Part shown: positions 45,299 to 55,691 of the stretch, in pieces
How positions within the stretch are numbered: position 1 is the first letter of the stretch
Layout of the letters: each line of letters starts with the position of its first letter
Assembly: GCA_023079485.1 (NCBI GenBank)
Contig: CM041090.1
Span: 35,366,874 to 35,430,873 of the forward strand
Origin: Archilochus colubris
Taxonomy: Eukaryota; Chordata; Aves; Apodiformes; Trochilidae
Reading direction: 5' to 3'
DNA: 64,000 nucleotides
Made by a program: the position numbers and the translations under genes
The notes under the pieces: model-generated
Told to the model about the DNA's origin: nothing
What the model saw: only the letters and a program-made list of their open reading frames with translations
Database searches by the model: none

Positions 45299-47419
45299 CA
45301 TGAAAGCTGGCTGCTGTGGTCATGGAGAGCAAAGCTTCCTCTCCAGGGTTTTCCACCCCATGTGCCATCCTGGCCCAGTCTCTCTGTTCTCCTTCACGGG
45401 AAGGAGAGCCCATACACCCCTTCCTCTTCCCCAGAGCTGGGCATTCCCTTTTATCCATAATATTTTATTACAGCAAAACCATACAGCACAGCCCTGGCAG
45501 CAGAAATTGTGTGGATCCAGATTCTGATGGGCATGGTGCCACCAGGGTCTGGACTGGCCCAAGCATGGCCATGAGACCACTGCCCACAGCTTTGCTTTGC
45601 TCTGCTCTGTAGAGTCCCAGGGGAGCCTCAAAGGAGCATCTGGGTTTGCCACATCCCCAGAGCCATCACAGATCCTGCTTAGGTGCAAAACAAGCCTTGC
45701 AGATGGGCTTGACCTCAAGCTGACAGAAATCCAGGCAAATATCCTGTTGACTCCAGCACTGCAAATCTTTAATAGCACCATGGGCATGTCTCAGCAGAGA
45801 TGGCTCTTGGGATTCCTTCTCCCAGGGAAGGTGTGGGGCTCCATCACTCCTGCTACCTCCCCTGGGACACCCGTCCCAGAAACACAACTCAAGAGAGCAT
45901 GAGTGCCCACAATGGGGCAGTTCAAATGCAGATGGGTTCAGATTCTTCCTTTCCCTGGCCATGAGCAGATGGTCTGCCATCACTAAAATCACATTTTTTG
46001 GAAGTAGCTTCTCAGATGGAGTCACTTCCTGACAAAACTCTTTGTCTTTTGTCAGGAGGAGCATAATCAGAAAACAGATAATTATTTACTGGATTTATTT
46101 TTCTTTAATTTTTTTTAAAAAGTCTTTTTTCTTATTAGTGTCCTTCCAGTTTATTACTCATCTGTGGCTTTTTTACAAGTTGTCTTTCAGGTGAGGTGCA
46201 GCGAAGTGGTGTTACATTCCATGCATGTAGGGGCTTAGCTGCAGTTTCATTGTGTATTCAACCCTATAATTAAGACTCAGATGGAAGACTTTATGCCTTT
46301 AAAGCAAAGAAATTCTAGGTTTCTTGGCAAAACATTTGGCTGAGTACATAGAGAGCACCTTAAGTACTTAAATGGTCTCTACGTGAGGAAACCTGATGCC
46401 AGAAATGATGTACCTTAAAGGCAGGCTGTTGGGAAAAAGCAAACAAACCAACGCTTGAAACGCTTGATGTCTCGAGGTGCATTCTTCCTGTGTATTATTT
46501 TTTTCTTGGAAGATGCTCTGTGAGAGGGATTATATTCTCCAGGACGACTTATTGCTGGCACCTGATCCTATTAGTGTGAGCCACATCAGGCGTGGGAGTC
46601 AGCAAAAACCACCCGGCTGATTTTCAATAAATTATGAGGGACTCGATCATTGCCTTTAAGTGAATCAATACAGAGCTGCTGTAAAACTCCAGGAAAACTC
46701 CGTGGGAGGAAGGCAGCATCTTTCTCAGGGTACTGCCATGCCTGAAGTCATGGAGGGGGGAGCAGGGGAGGATAGCTGGCATAAGGCACAGCACCCATGG
46801 GAGTTTGGGATGTGGCACAGGGCAGGTTGGGTGTCGAGGGGAGTCTGGGGTGTTGGCACAGCAGAGCTTTAACCAGGAAAAAAACCCTGTGGGGAAGAAG
46901 AGAAGAGTTTCTCCTCCAGCCTGTAGCTCTGAAGAAATACCCAAGGGCTTTGTCCCTGCCTGTGGCAGGGCTGGGGCAACTGTGGGCCGGAGGAGATGCT
47001 CTGTTCTTGTTGGTGCTGTTTTCCCATCTGAGTGTGCACCCAGGATCTTCTGTCTCTCCTCATTGTGTGCCACCTTGCAGCCTGGGCTGCATCCCACAGG
47101 CTTGGCTGATGGATGAACAGGAGCCATCACTAGCAGAAGGGGTCTGGAGATTGGGGTCAGCAGAGCAGCCCTGTGACCCACTGCTCCACAGGGAGCACAG
47201 ACCCATGGACCTTTATTTGTTGTCTCCTGCTGGAGGTCAGTGCAGAACAGTGCAGACTTTGAATGTGGAAATGGTAGGCATAAAAAGGGACACAGCCATC
47301 AAACTCTAGACAGGTCACACCTCCCCCCTGCAAACAGTTTCACCCTGCTTTTGTGAAAAGGTGGGCTTGTGCTCAAACACCAGGGAGGTGCAACATTAGC
47401 TAGAAATGTTAGTAGCCAC
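45299..47419. other. Non-coding DNA, GC-rich flanks around an AT-rich core
   Basis: No gene is supported. Overlapping open frames of 95-185 codons on both strands at 45.3-46.0 and 46.6-47.3 kb show no domains. The longest, on the minus strand at 46624-47181 (185 codons), is Pro/His/Ser-rich and overlaps a 170-codon plus-strand frame, which argues for chance. 46.07-46.15 kb is T/A-rich. A motif-dense block lies at 46480-46660. Confidence 0.6.
46480..46660. promoter_or_regulatory. Candidate conserved noncoding block
   Basis: The block contains an OTX/PITX-type GGATTA (46527-46532) and a cctgatcctattag word. A ttcaataaattatgag segment and caggcgtgg are also present. Just upstream is a direct repeat of cgcttga (acgcttgaaacgcttgatg). 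There is no repeat-family match. The call rests on texture and motifs only. Confidence 0.22.
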
Positions 47420-47650
47420 CACAGTGATAAAAAAAAGCAATAGAAATATTAATGCTAACAATAATGGTGCACTGTTCAGGCAGCTCTTTTTTCCACCAGT
47501 CAATCTCAAAATACTCCAAAAAGGGATCAATAACCATTTTTTTTTATAGATGGAGAAACAGTGGCACAGAGCAGTGACCTTGTCACTGTCATCCAGCTGG
47601 CTGGTGGCAGATCCAGCAGCAGAATTAAATTCACAGCCTGTTCTTTTCTC
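47420..47650 (+). mobile_element. MIR-like ancient amniote SINE, near full length
   Basis: Ordered words include 'taacaataatggtgcactgt', 'agtcaatctcaaaatactcc', 'aaaaagggatcaataaccat', 'tatagatggagaaacagtgg', 'cacagagcagtgaccttgtc' and 'cagctggctggtggcagatc'. These parallel the amniote MIR order: 'ctcaaagcactttacaaa', 'ccccattttacagatgggga', 'aactgaggcacagagagg', 'gacttgcccaaggtcacaca' and 'gcagagctgggat'. This is the clearest ancient SINE here and is better preserved than expected for its age. Confidence 0.75.
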
Positions 47651-49513
47651 AGCCTAAAAGAAACTCAGCTTTGCCATTTTGACTTTTCACTGTGACATTC
47701 TAAAATACAGCAGAGAAAAGCACACGTATCCTCCACTCAGCTCCCCTGTGTTTGTGGCCTATCAAAAGTTAAATGAAATGGTAGAACCAAAGCAATAAAG
47801 ATTTCTATCAATGGGGGACCTCCCACTGAACAAGGAATGTATTTAGTTTGACCTTCAAAAATAAGCAATTGGCCAAAAGTCAGTCTAATTTTTTTTTAGA
47901 GGTAGCTGTGCTTCTTTCAAGGAGATGGCCTGTGTATGAGATGAACCAGAATTCTTGGGATGTGAAAATTACAGCAGTCGCTTTCTTTTCTTTCTTTTCT
48001 TTTTGTTATTAGGCATCAGAGTAAATAAGTATAAGCATCTTGTTGGGGCATACATTGTATATGCTCCAGGGCACAAATATTTTACACACCCTCCCCTTTG
48101 ATTTTTTTAATGGAATATGCAAATTGTGCATGTTTCAGCTGGGATTGTCTTGCTTTGATCTGACTGTTCTCCATCCTGGAATTTCTTGCAGTGGGAAGAA
48201 ACCAAACCAAGGCAGACAGTGAAAGGGAATTTCACTCTGCACTTTCTTCAAACCCATCAGGGGCCAGCAAACTCACTACAAAGACCTTGGGTGGTAGCAA
48301 CAACTTTGGAATAAGGTCTGTGCAAAGGCAGGGCCAGAGAGCACCATCCCAGGCCATTGCAAAGGATGATCTGAAGAGTTTGGGTGCCTCCCTCCCTCTG
48401 AGGATTCCCCTACCAAGGGGGTGGTTAGGTGACAGAATGTCAGAATTCCCTCTGAATTGCAATGCCTGCCCTCAGTGTCAGATGGCAGAGGCACAGAGAC
48501 CCAGAGACCCAGGTCCTGTGAGTTTGGTGTGCAGCAGGATGGAGAGCAGTGTGTGGCTCTCCCGCCTGAGCAAATCCCACATCAGCCCAACCCCTGGCAG
48601 CACCCACTCTTGGCATTGCTATCAGTTTTCTGCCTTTGCCCAGCACCTCTTGGCCTGGCAGGGTCTTTAAAAGCAACATGGGGTGCAAACTGCCTGCTGG
48701 TGGGACCTCTCCATCTATGAGCAGCTTCGTCCACAAGTGTGTGAGAAGAAAAATGGTTGTGAAAAAAAGGGCAAAGGCTGGGGTGAGAGGCACCTGCAGG
48801 CAGAGAGGCAGCCAGGGCAGGGGCCAGCAGGGAGGTTGTCTGAAACAAGAAGCGGTGCCTTGGCTACCCTGCCAAAACAGCTCAGCCCAGGGCTTGAGTT
48901 ACATTTCCCTTTGTGCAAACTGCCCCCGTAGCCACGATGATCAGCTCCCTCCCTCTGATGAAGCAGATAGGGCTGAAAGGAAAACAGCACAGGGAGAGAA
49001 AGCAACATATGGGCCATACGCATGGCTTTGCTGGACAAAACGTGCTCCTGATCCAGCTGGGGACACAAACAACAAAAGCAGAGCTGAGGGGACTAGGGGA
49101 GTGTTTTGGCACAGGGGCAAATGAGATGTCGATCAGGATGTATTCATGGCCAGGAAAACCAGTTGCCTGTGTAGCAGGCTATGCTGCAGCAAACCAAGCA
49201 TGATCAGGAGGTTGCACGTATTCAGAGTGAATAATTTAATCTGTCTGGAGAAAATTATACTAATGCTGGGGAAAAGAGAGAGGGGGGAGGGTGTCCTTCC
49301 TAAATTTGGAAGATATTTCTGTTTATTTCTGCCTGCCTGTGGGGGAGAGGGCAGCGTAATGAATCATCCCAGCCACATAAAGAGCACAACTAAGATTTTA
49401 CCTGACAGAGAAGAAAGCTTTTTCAAGGCTCATAAATGCTTATTGATTTGTCCTTTTCTATTTGTGTGCCTTTGCGTTTCCAGGAGCACAAATGGAAAGA
49501 AAACATCCCTTGG

Positions 49514-49569
49514 AAAAAAAAAAAAAAAAAGAAGAAGAAGAAAAAGAAGAATTAAAACAAAACAAACCA
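49514..49569. repeat. Poly-A and GAA-rich tract
   Basis: Seventeen A (49514-49530) are followed by GAA repeats to about 49550 and then AAAACAAAACAAACC-type DNA. This is simple-sequence DNA. It could be an old retroposon tail, but no body was recognised upstream. Confidence 0.9.
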
Positions 49570-50039
49570 AACCTATTAGCAAAGTTCTGACCTTTGGTCC
49601 CTTGACAGCGATGAAGCTGCTTGCCTCCAGTTGCCTCCAGCAATGGATTTGGTCCATCTTCTGCTGACAAAATCAAAGCAGCCCCAATGCACAGAACCCC
49701 TGGCCTGCAGCAGTGCCCTCCTGTGCTCCCAGCTCTCTCCTGCACACATTCATCTTTTGGGCAAGCCCAGGACACTGCCAGGGGTCAGCTGGGGGGTAGC
49801 CAAGAGTTTGGCCCGCAGTGTCTTGGGGCTTATCAATGGACTGTTGTTCAGCTTGGGATTCCTGAGCTCCTTAGTCACATCTTTTCAGGTAACTATAAAT
49901 CACCTTCTGCAGAGCCTGGGGTTTTGCAATACTTGGCCCTTTGCAATTTTGCCTCCTCTGCAAATAACAGGAGTGGCCATTTTTGCTCTGCTTGAGGGAG
50001 GCTTTCAAGTTACAGGCTCTGGATTCACATAGTTGGGCT

Positions 50040-50200
50040 TATTTTGCTTCCTCGCCAAATTTATTAAATTTATTAAAAGCACCTAGAAACACATTAAGTT
50101 CCTTTGTGCTCTTGTTTTTCCATATAAGGAATAGTTACCAGGGGGCTGGAAAATTGACAAAAGGCTCCATAAAAGCATCTCTAAACAAGCTCAGGAAAAG
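50040..50200. promoter_or_regulatory. Candidate regulatory block with perfect CArG box
   Basis: CCATATAAGG at 50120-50129 is an exact CC(A/T)6GG serum response factor site, directly followed by an ETS-like GGAA overlap (aaggaatag). About 50 bp upstream, the 9-bp word aaatttatt is tandemly repeated (50058-50075). A single CArG match is expected by chance at low rate, so function is not shown. Confidence 0.25.
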
Positions 50201-50358
50201 CCTGAGGAAGGGAAAGGATTGCATACCTGGTCAAGGTTCCATCTCTGGTCTAGCACCTTCACTGGTGGATGGCTTTTCCTCTCAGACAAGCCCTGTGTTT
50301 GCTGGTTGTTACCCTCCTGCTGCTGCTGTGACAGTGATCAGCTGTGTGAAGGCAGGGT

Positions 50359-50384
50359 CCCCTCTCACCCCCCCATCAAATCCC
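50359..50384 (-). repeat. C-rich, minus-strand G-quadruplex-type motif
   Basis: The plus strand has CCCC, a 5-nt loop, a run of seven C, a 7-nt loop and CCC. With one C of the seven counted as a loop, the minus strand satisfies G3+N1-7. It is a weaker motif than the one at 59609. Confidence 0.45.
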
Positions 50385-51014
50385 ATCCACCTTTATGGGT
50401 GATGGGGCTCCAGAACACAAACCCCACACGCTGCATTTCATGCCAGTGTCACAGTGCAGCAGTTTGGTTGGAAGCACGGCTGCAGGGATGCACCTGCACA
50501 GGTAAATGTGGGTCCCAGGTTAGTCTCAGCTGATGGCTTAGGAGTGCTGAGCCTGTGGCAGGGTCCCCTGACCCATCAACCCCAAGTGTGCTTTGGGACG
50601 AAGGGGATGGGAAGCTTGGAGAGCTAAAGCTGAGTTGATTTGCAGCAGCTGTGGTGTCCCCCAGCCTCAGGTGCCAGCAGTGCCACCCCAGGAGCCCTTG
50701 GCCAGGCTCACAGCCCCTGCATTGCTCTATGGGGTCACACCACTTCTGTGGGGTTTGGCTCTGAGGCAGTTCATGGTTAATCCCTCTCCCTCAGCCATTA
50801 GCTAATTAGAATAGAGCCAAGTGCATTGCAGGCTTTAACACTGACTGCCTTGTTTTTCATACAGGCTCTTTCCCTTTCTAGAAAGTTGCTAAAATCATGG
50901 AAAAAACCCACATACTACTGCAGCAAACTATCAGCATGTCTGTCATGTCTCCATCTCATGGCTGGTCAACTCTGCCCATCAAAGCAGATTCTGCATTGGC
51001 TGCTCAGGGTTGGC

Positions 51015-51031
51015 TTTTTTTTTTTTTTTTT
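51015..51031. repeat. Poly-T run (T17)
   Basis: A homopolymer of 17 T. The run creates Phe-rich open frames on the plus strand that are artefacts. Confidence 0.95.
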
Positions 51032-51924
51032 ATCATGGGGATAGCTTTAGCTTTTCTACTTTTCAAGTTCACTCACCCAGTCGTTGTTGTCCCTCCCTTT
51101 CTCCGAGCTCACTTAATAATGCATGGCCAGGAGCAGAGGCTGCTTGCTCTGCCTGCTCTGCCACAGCAGCAATAATGCAGCTCAGACCCGCTCCCTGCAG
51201 GGTCGGGTTTCTGCCGCTCGGGAATTCGACAGATGGAAAAGCTGGGATTCTTTCCATGGCCCTCCTGCCTCCCAGGCCCCCAGGATAGCAGAAGATTATC
51301 AGGGGCATATCCCAGCACAATCGCCAGCATGGGAGAAGGAGGACCCGTGGTGAGGGCTGGGGGGAGGGAGAAGTGGCAGAAGTCATTATTTTAATGGAGC
51401 TGTGGAAGAGGAGACCCTTTCCTCAGCCTGGGGAGGCAGTGCACTTAGATTTATCTTGCTGGCAAGACCAGGTTTTCTTCTTTAAATCAATTTTGTTTTC
51501 ACTGTCATGACCCAACCTATTAAAAATTCAGAGACAGTGTCTCCTCACCTCCACCCCCAAAACATTCTGGTGTTTCCTTTGTTTTCTCTGCACCAAGTCA
51601 GGAGAAGTCCTCTTTTCCAAGGGAGACTGAAGAAGATACTCAGACACTGAGGTCTGCCCAGACCCCCTCACTCAGCAGGGTCGAGGCAATGGTTACAAGC
51701 CCAAATGCTTCTACCTGATCACTGCCACCCCCGAGCCACTGCTGCTTCTAGATAGCCACTCATGGAGGTACAGGGATTGGATCATAAAATTAGGCCCTTC
51801 CTCTGTTCATGCAGGGAACTTTGCTTTCAGATCAATCCCATTTGTGTTGGATGCTCCATAGGGTGCCACCCTGTGCAGGAAATTGTATTTTGGAAGCTGG
51901 TCTGGTGGGTAGAAGGATAAACCA

Positions 51925-52038
51925 GAGAATCATAGAATGGTTTCTTTAAGATCATCTAGTTCCAACCCGTCTGTCATGGGCTGGAACACCTTCCACTGGA
52001 CCAATGCTGGATGGACCTCATCCAGCCTGACCTTGACA
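51925..52038 (-). mobile_element. CR1 LINE 3' end fragment with internal deletion
   Basis: The plus strand reads agagaatcatagaatggttt and then jumps directly to ctttaagatcatctagttcc, so the usual 'gggttggaagggac' segment is missing. It continues with 'aacccgtctgtcatgggctg', 'gaacaccttccactggacca' and 'tccagcctgaccttgaca'. This is an avian CR1 tail read backwards, about 114 bp. Confidence 0.93.
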
Positions 52039-54067
52039 TTATATAGCTTATCTTGATAAAATATATTTTATTATTTTTCTTACCTCTGTTCTCTGTGAGA
52101 GCTAGGGTCTTCAGGTAACAGAAGACAGGACAGACAAACCTGGATTAGGAAGAGCAAAAATGCACAAGGTCACTGAAAAGAGAAGCAACATAGAAGGTGT
52201 CACAGCCAAAAGCTAAGAAAAAGAACAAAAAATAGACCCCTCATTTGAACAGATTTATGTTTGGGAAAAAAGCACCAGGGGTGTGAGGCAGTACAATCTC
52301 GAACTGTTGTCTCGGACTGCAACAGGGGTGGTTTTCTGCGTCATTTGTCTCTGTATCTTCCTTATACCTCTACTGTTGTTTCCAAAGGAGAAATTGTTAG
52401 ACAGGAACCTATTTCTTAATGGGTTCACCTGGGATGCTCAGTTAGGGCAGAGCACAGTGAGAGGGGGTTGCTGTGCTGGTTGGTACCCTGGTCTGGTGTG
52501 GAGCCAGGGGCTCCTCGAGACGTGTGCTCCTCCTTCCACATCTGCAACCCTCATTCCATCTCCTAACACTGCTCCATGCAGAGTCAACACGGAACTTAGG
52601 CATATCCATAGTGTGAAATCATTGATTTTTATCTTGGCCAGGTGCTAAAGAGGCTGTGGGAGTTGAGCATGAGGTGATGGAACCCACGATGCTCCCGGCC
52701 ACCTGGGGGGCTGCTGCAGGGAGGATACTGCCAGGCTTTCACATCCTCAGCTCCAGCTTGGGGAGGAGGTGGTTTGGCAGCAAGGCTGTGGCCCTCTTGC
52801 TGATGGTTGGTGTGCAGGGAATGACCATGGGGCATGGCGAGGTTTTTCCTGGCTCCAGGCAGAAGAGGCCAAACATCAGGCAGCCGTATGGTTTGACTTT
52901 ACCCCTTCCTGAGGCCGTTCTGTGGTCTCTGTCAATCCTGGATGACAAGCTACATAGATGGAAGCCAGCATTTGCTCCATGTCTCAGTTTGCCCAGTCCA
53001 GCCATGTATGGAGGCTTAAAGTGCCACGAGAACAGGGAAGGAGACAGCTCCTACACCAAAATATGTCACTGCTGGCTGACGCAACCCAGGCAAGAGACAA
53101 GGGGACTTAAGACAGCTCATGAAAAAAATGCCTTTAAACCTTGCCTTCAGGCTTTTGGACTTAAAAATAACACACACTGTTGGCCATTTATGTTTAGCTC
53201 ACTGGGGGCTTTCTTTCCTGCAGGAATGTGAGGATTAGAGGGTCTTCTCTGCTTGTGCAGTGACTCCACCAGCGCCCTGCCAAGTGATCATGTTCTCCTC
53301 TCCTAAACCCTGGGCTGGATTGGCAGCAGTGGTGCAACAGCAGATGCATCAATGAGATTCCAGAGTGCCGGGTCTCATCCAGGCAGGAAGGAGGGGATGG
53401 CTCTGCAGGACAGGCTCTGTGGTGGGCTGGAGTAGGAAGTTTGAGCCAAGAAACAACTCTGAGGAAAATGTTCACAGCCTTCAGCTCCATTTTGTAGACA
53501 GCTGAACCAACTGATTGCATGGCCTGATTTCTAAGTCAGATCCAGCTGCTCCTGCTGGAATCAGTGTCAAGCTGCCCCCAGGTTTCAGCAGAGTAAAGTG
53601 ACTGTGACTGACAGCAGGAAGTGACTGCAGGGGGTTATTCATCAACAAAGTGTGAGAAAGGCAGGTACTTAGCAAGATGAAAGAAAATCATCAGAGTAGA
53701 GGAGTGTAACACTGGGCAGCAGCTGGAGTTAGGACTGGAGCTGTGGCTGGGGATGTTGGGGGCTCAGAGACCTCCCTCTGCTCGCAGAGCTGAGTCTGAG
53801 CTCTCTGCAAAATGTCAGAATAGGGTCTGGGGCAAAACACGGTGTGGGTCCAGTGCTGGCTCCCCTCCAGCTCTTCTGCAGGACAGGCATCTGAACCTGA
53901 AAGACACAGCTCTGGCGTCATTCTTGACATCAGCTCACTCTTTGAGAAAAAAAAAGTAAGTGTGCAGTTCTGAGGCACAATCTCTCTGGTCTGCACTGTC
54001 GGGCCTGGAGAGTTGTAATTTGCCAGGACATTTCAAAAAAAGAAAAGTGTTTCCCCAGCTCATTGGC

Positions 54068-54112
54068 TTATATATATTTATATAAATATTTATTTATTTT
54101 ATTTTATTATGT
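54068..54112. repeat. AT-rich low-complexity patch
   Basis: Ttatatata-, tttatataaat- and repeated ttatt/ttta-type words make almost pure A/T DNA. No further structure is seen. Confidence 0.85.
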
Positions 54113-55398
54113 CTTTTTAATTAAGCAGTTTTTTTACCAAGTAACAATTTGGGGATGGAGGTGAAGATAGAAAAAAAAAGAGGCATTTTACTAGAAGAGG
54201 TCTAGAATTATCATTGACAAGAGCCAGTAAACCTGAGACATTGACTTTTGAGATTACTTCTGGGACTAAACCTGAGATACTGGCTCTGTGTCATAGCAGA
54301 AGAAACCTTGGCACAGGGAGAGAGACTCGTGTCTTCATCCCTTGGCAGGCAGATGAGTGAAGGAGCAGTGCCCCAAACGAGCCTGCTAACACCTGGAGAA
54401 TGTCTCGCAGGTACAGGGAGACAAATCCTGTTCAGAAGGAATTCGTGAGTAGGGATGGTGAGGTTGGACTTGGTGCTGGCTGCTGTGCTGGGAATTGATG
54501 GAATTTCCCCACACTGTGCCAGCCCACCTGCAGGAGCAGTCCAGACAGACAGAGGGATGCAACAGCAGAGACTGCTGAACTCTGGTCTGGGCACTTCAGG
54601 ATGTGATTCACAGAGGCTCTGGGCTTCCCCGGAGCTGGGGAAGTGGTTTCAGCCCAGATAAGGCAATACCTCCTCATGTGGCACAGCATCTCGGGATGTC
54701 TGAGCAGAGTGCTGCTTGTCAGAGACTGCTGAGCTTGCCATGACTTTCCCCTTCAGACAGTGTCAGCCTTTCCTAGAACATCCTTCTTGAGTCATTTCAC
54801 CTTTTTTGTGGTCTACCCCATTTCTACGTCTCCCTTTACTTTTCCCATTCTCTCTCTTTACACATTTCGCCTCCAGCTGTGGGAAGAGCTGATGCTGTCA
54901 CCTTTGCTTTACAGATCCCCTTAAGGTTCACTGCCATGGGATCACTTCTACATGTGGGTAACAGCCGCCTCCAGACCACCACCACATGGAGACAGGCAGT
55001 CTTCCTCCAAAGCTCCTTTAGCCTCCCATGGTCTTTACAGAGCAATTTGTTAAGTGTAGGACACAGCATCACATCAGGGGCAGTAGTGCTTAAAATGTGC
55101 TTGCTAGAGAAGGCAGTTTTGTAAAGGTGAACTTGAGGTAAGACTAACACATATCTCAGATGTCAAGTGCCAGACTGAAAAAGTGTTTGGTCGTGAAATA
55201 AAGACTGGCAAACTTACTTGTGATGGCTGGTTTAAGAGACTGAACATTGCCTTGGGGCTAACTGTAAAAATATGGGGCATCTAAGGACACATGAGGGCTG
55301 CTGAAAGAGAAAAGTGGTGGGTGATAATACATACCAATCTAATAACGTTAGAAATAATTTGAAACAAATTAGCAGTGGAAAACAGAATAATAACAATT

Positions 55399-55415
55399 AA
55401 AAAAAAAAAAAAAAA
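55399..55415. repeat. Poly-A run (A17)
   Basis: A homopolymer of 17 A. An AATAAA hexamer lies about 200 bp upstream (near 55197), too far to be its poly(A) signal. No retrocopy body is recognised. Confidence 0.95.
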
Positions 55416-55652
55416 GATAGAGAAGAACAAGCTGTAGGTATTACTAATATTTCTTCTCCTGTATGAGCAAAAAATTTTCCTTGGAGTCTCCAGCCAAGTG
55501 AGAATGTGTAATTGCAATTTATGAGGAGAAGTAACTGTTGGCTGTCACCATTAGTGATAACATATTAGTACTGGATGTTCTGATGAGGGCCCTCTGGGGT
55601 CAAGTAAACATGCCTACAAGGCTTAGCTGTAGTCTTTTCCTTTTAGAGAGCA

Positions 55653-55691
55653 CCTCTAAACCTGTTAGAGGTTTAGAGACCTCTAGGTCTC
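55653..55691. repeat. Two adjacent small inverted repeats
   Basis: ctctaaacc (55654-55662) pairs with ggtttagag (55670-55678). Overlapping its end, gagacct (55676-55682) pairs with aggtctc (55685-55691). The shared word ttagagg/tttagag gives alternative foldings. This is compact secondary-structure potential only. Confidence 0.7.

Larger units (their letters stand above)
47651..51924. other. Non-coding DNA
   Basis: No gene is supported. Many overlapping open frames (up to 173 codons) occupy both strands at 48.2-50.4 kb without recognisable domains. The region contains C/T-rich runs at about 47980-48005, the A17/(GAA)n tract at 49514-49550 and a SRF-type site at 50120-50129. It also has a C-rich, minus-strand G4-type motif at 50359-50384 and a T17 run at 51015-51031. 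Confidence 0.6.

Noticed and set aside
46624..47181. 185-codon minus-strand frame
   Set aside because: Pro/His/Ser-rich, with no domain. It overlaps a 170-codon and a 103-codon frame on the opposite strand, which indicates stop-poor composition rather than a gene.
52975..53010. Possible MIR scrap (tgtctcagtttgcccag)
   Set aside because: Only one MIR-like word with no neighbouring family sequence on either side.
52656..53231. 191-codon plus-strand open frame, the longest in the window
   Set aside because: It lies in GC-rich DNA, has no recognisable domain, overlaps an 88-codon frame on the minus strand and shows no codon pattern I can argue for. Length alone is compatible with chance.
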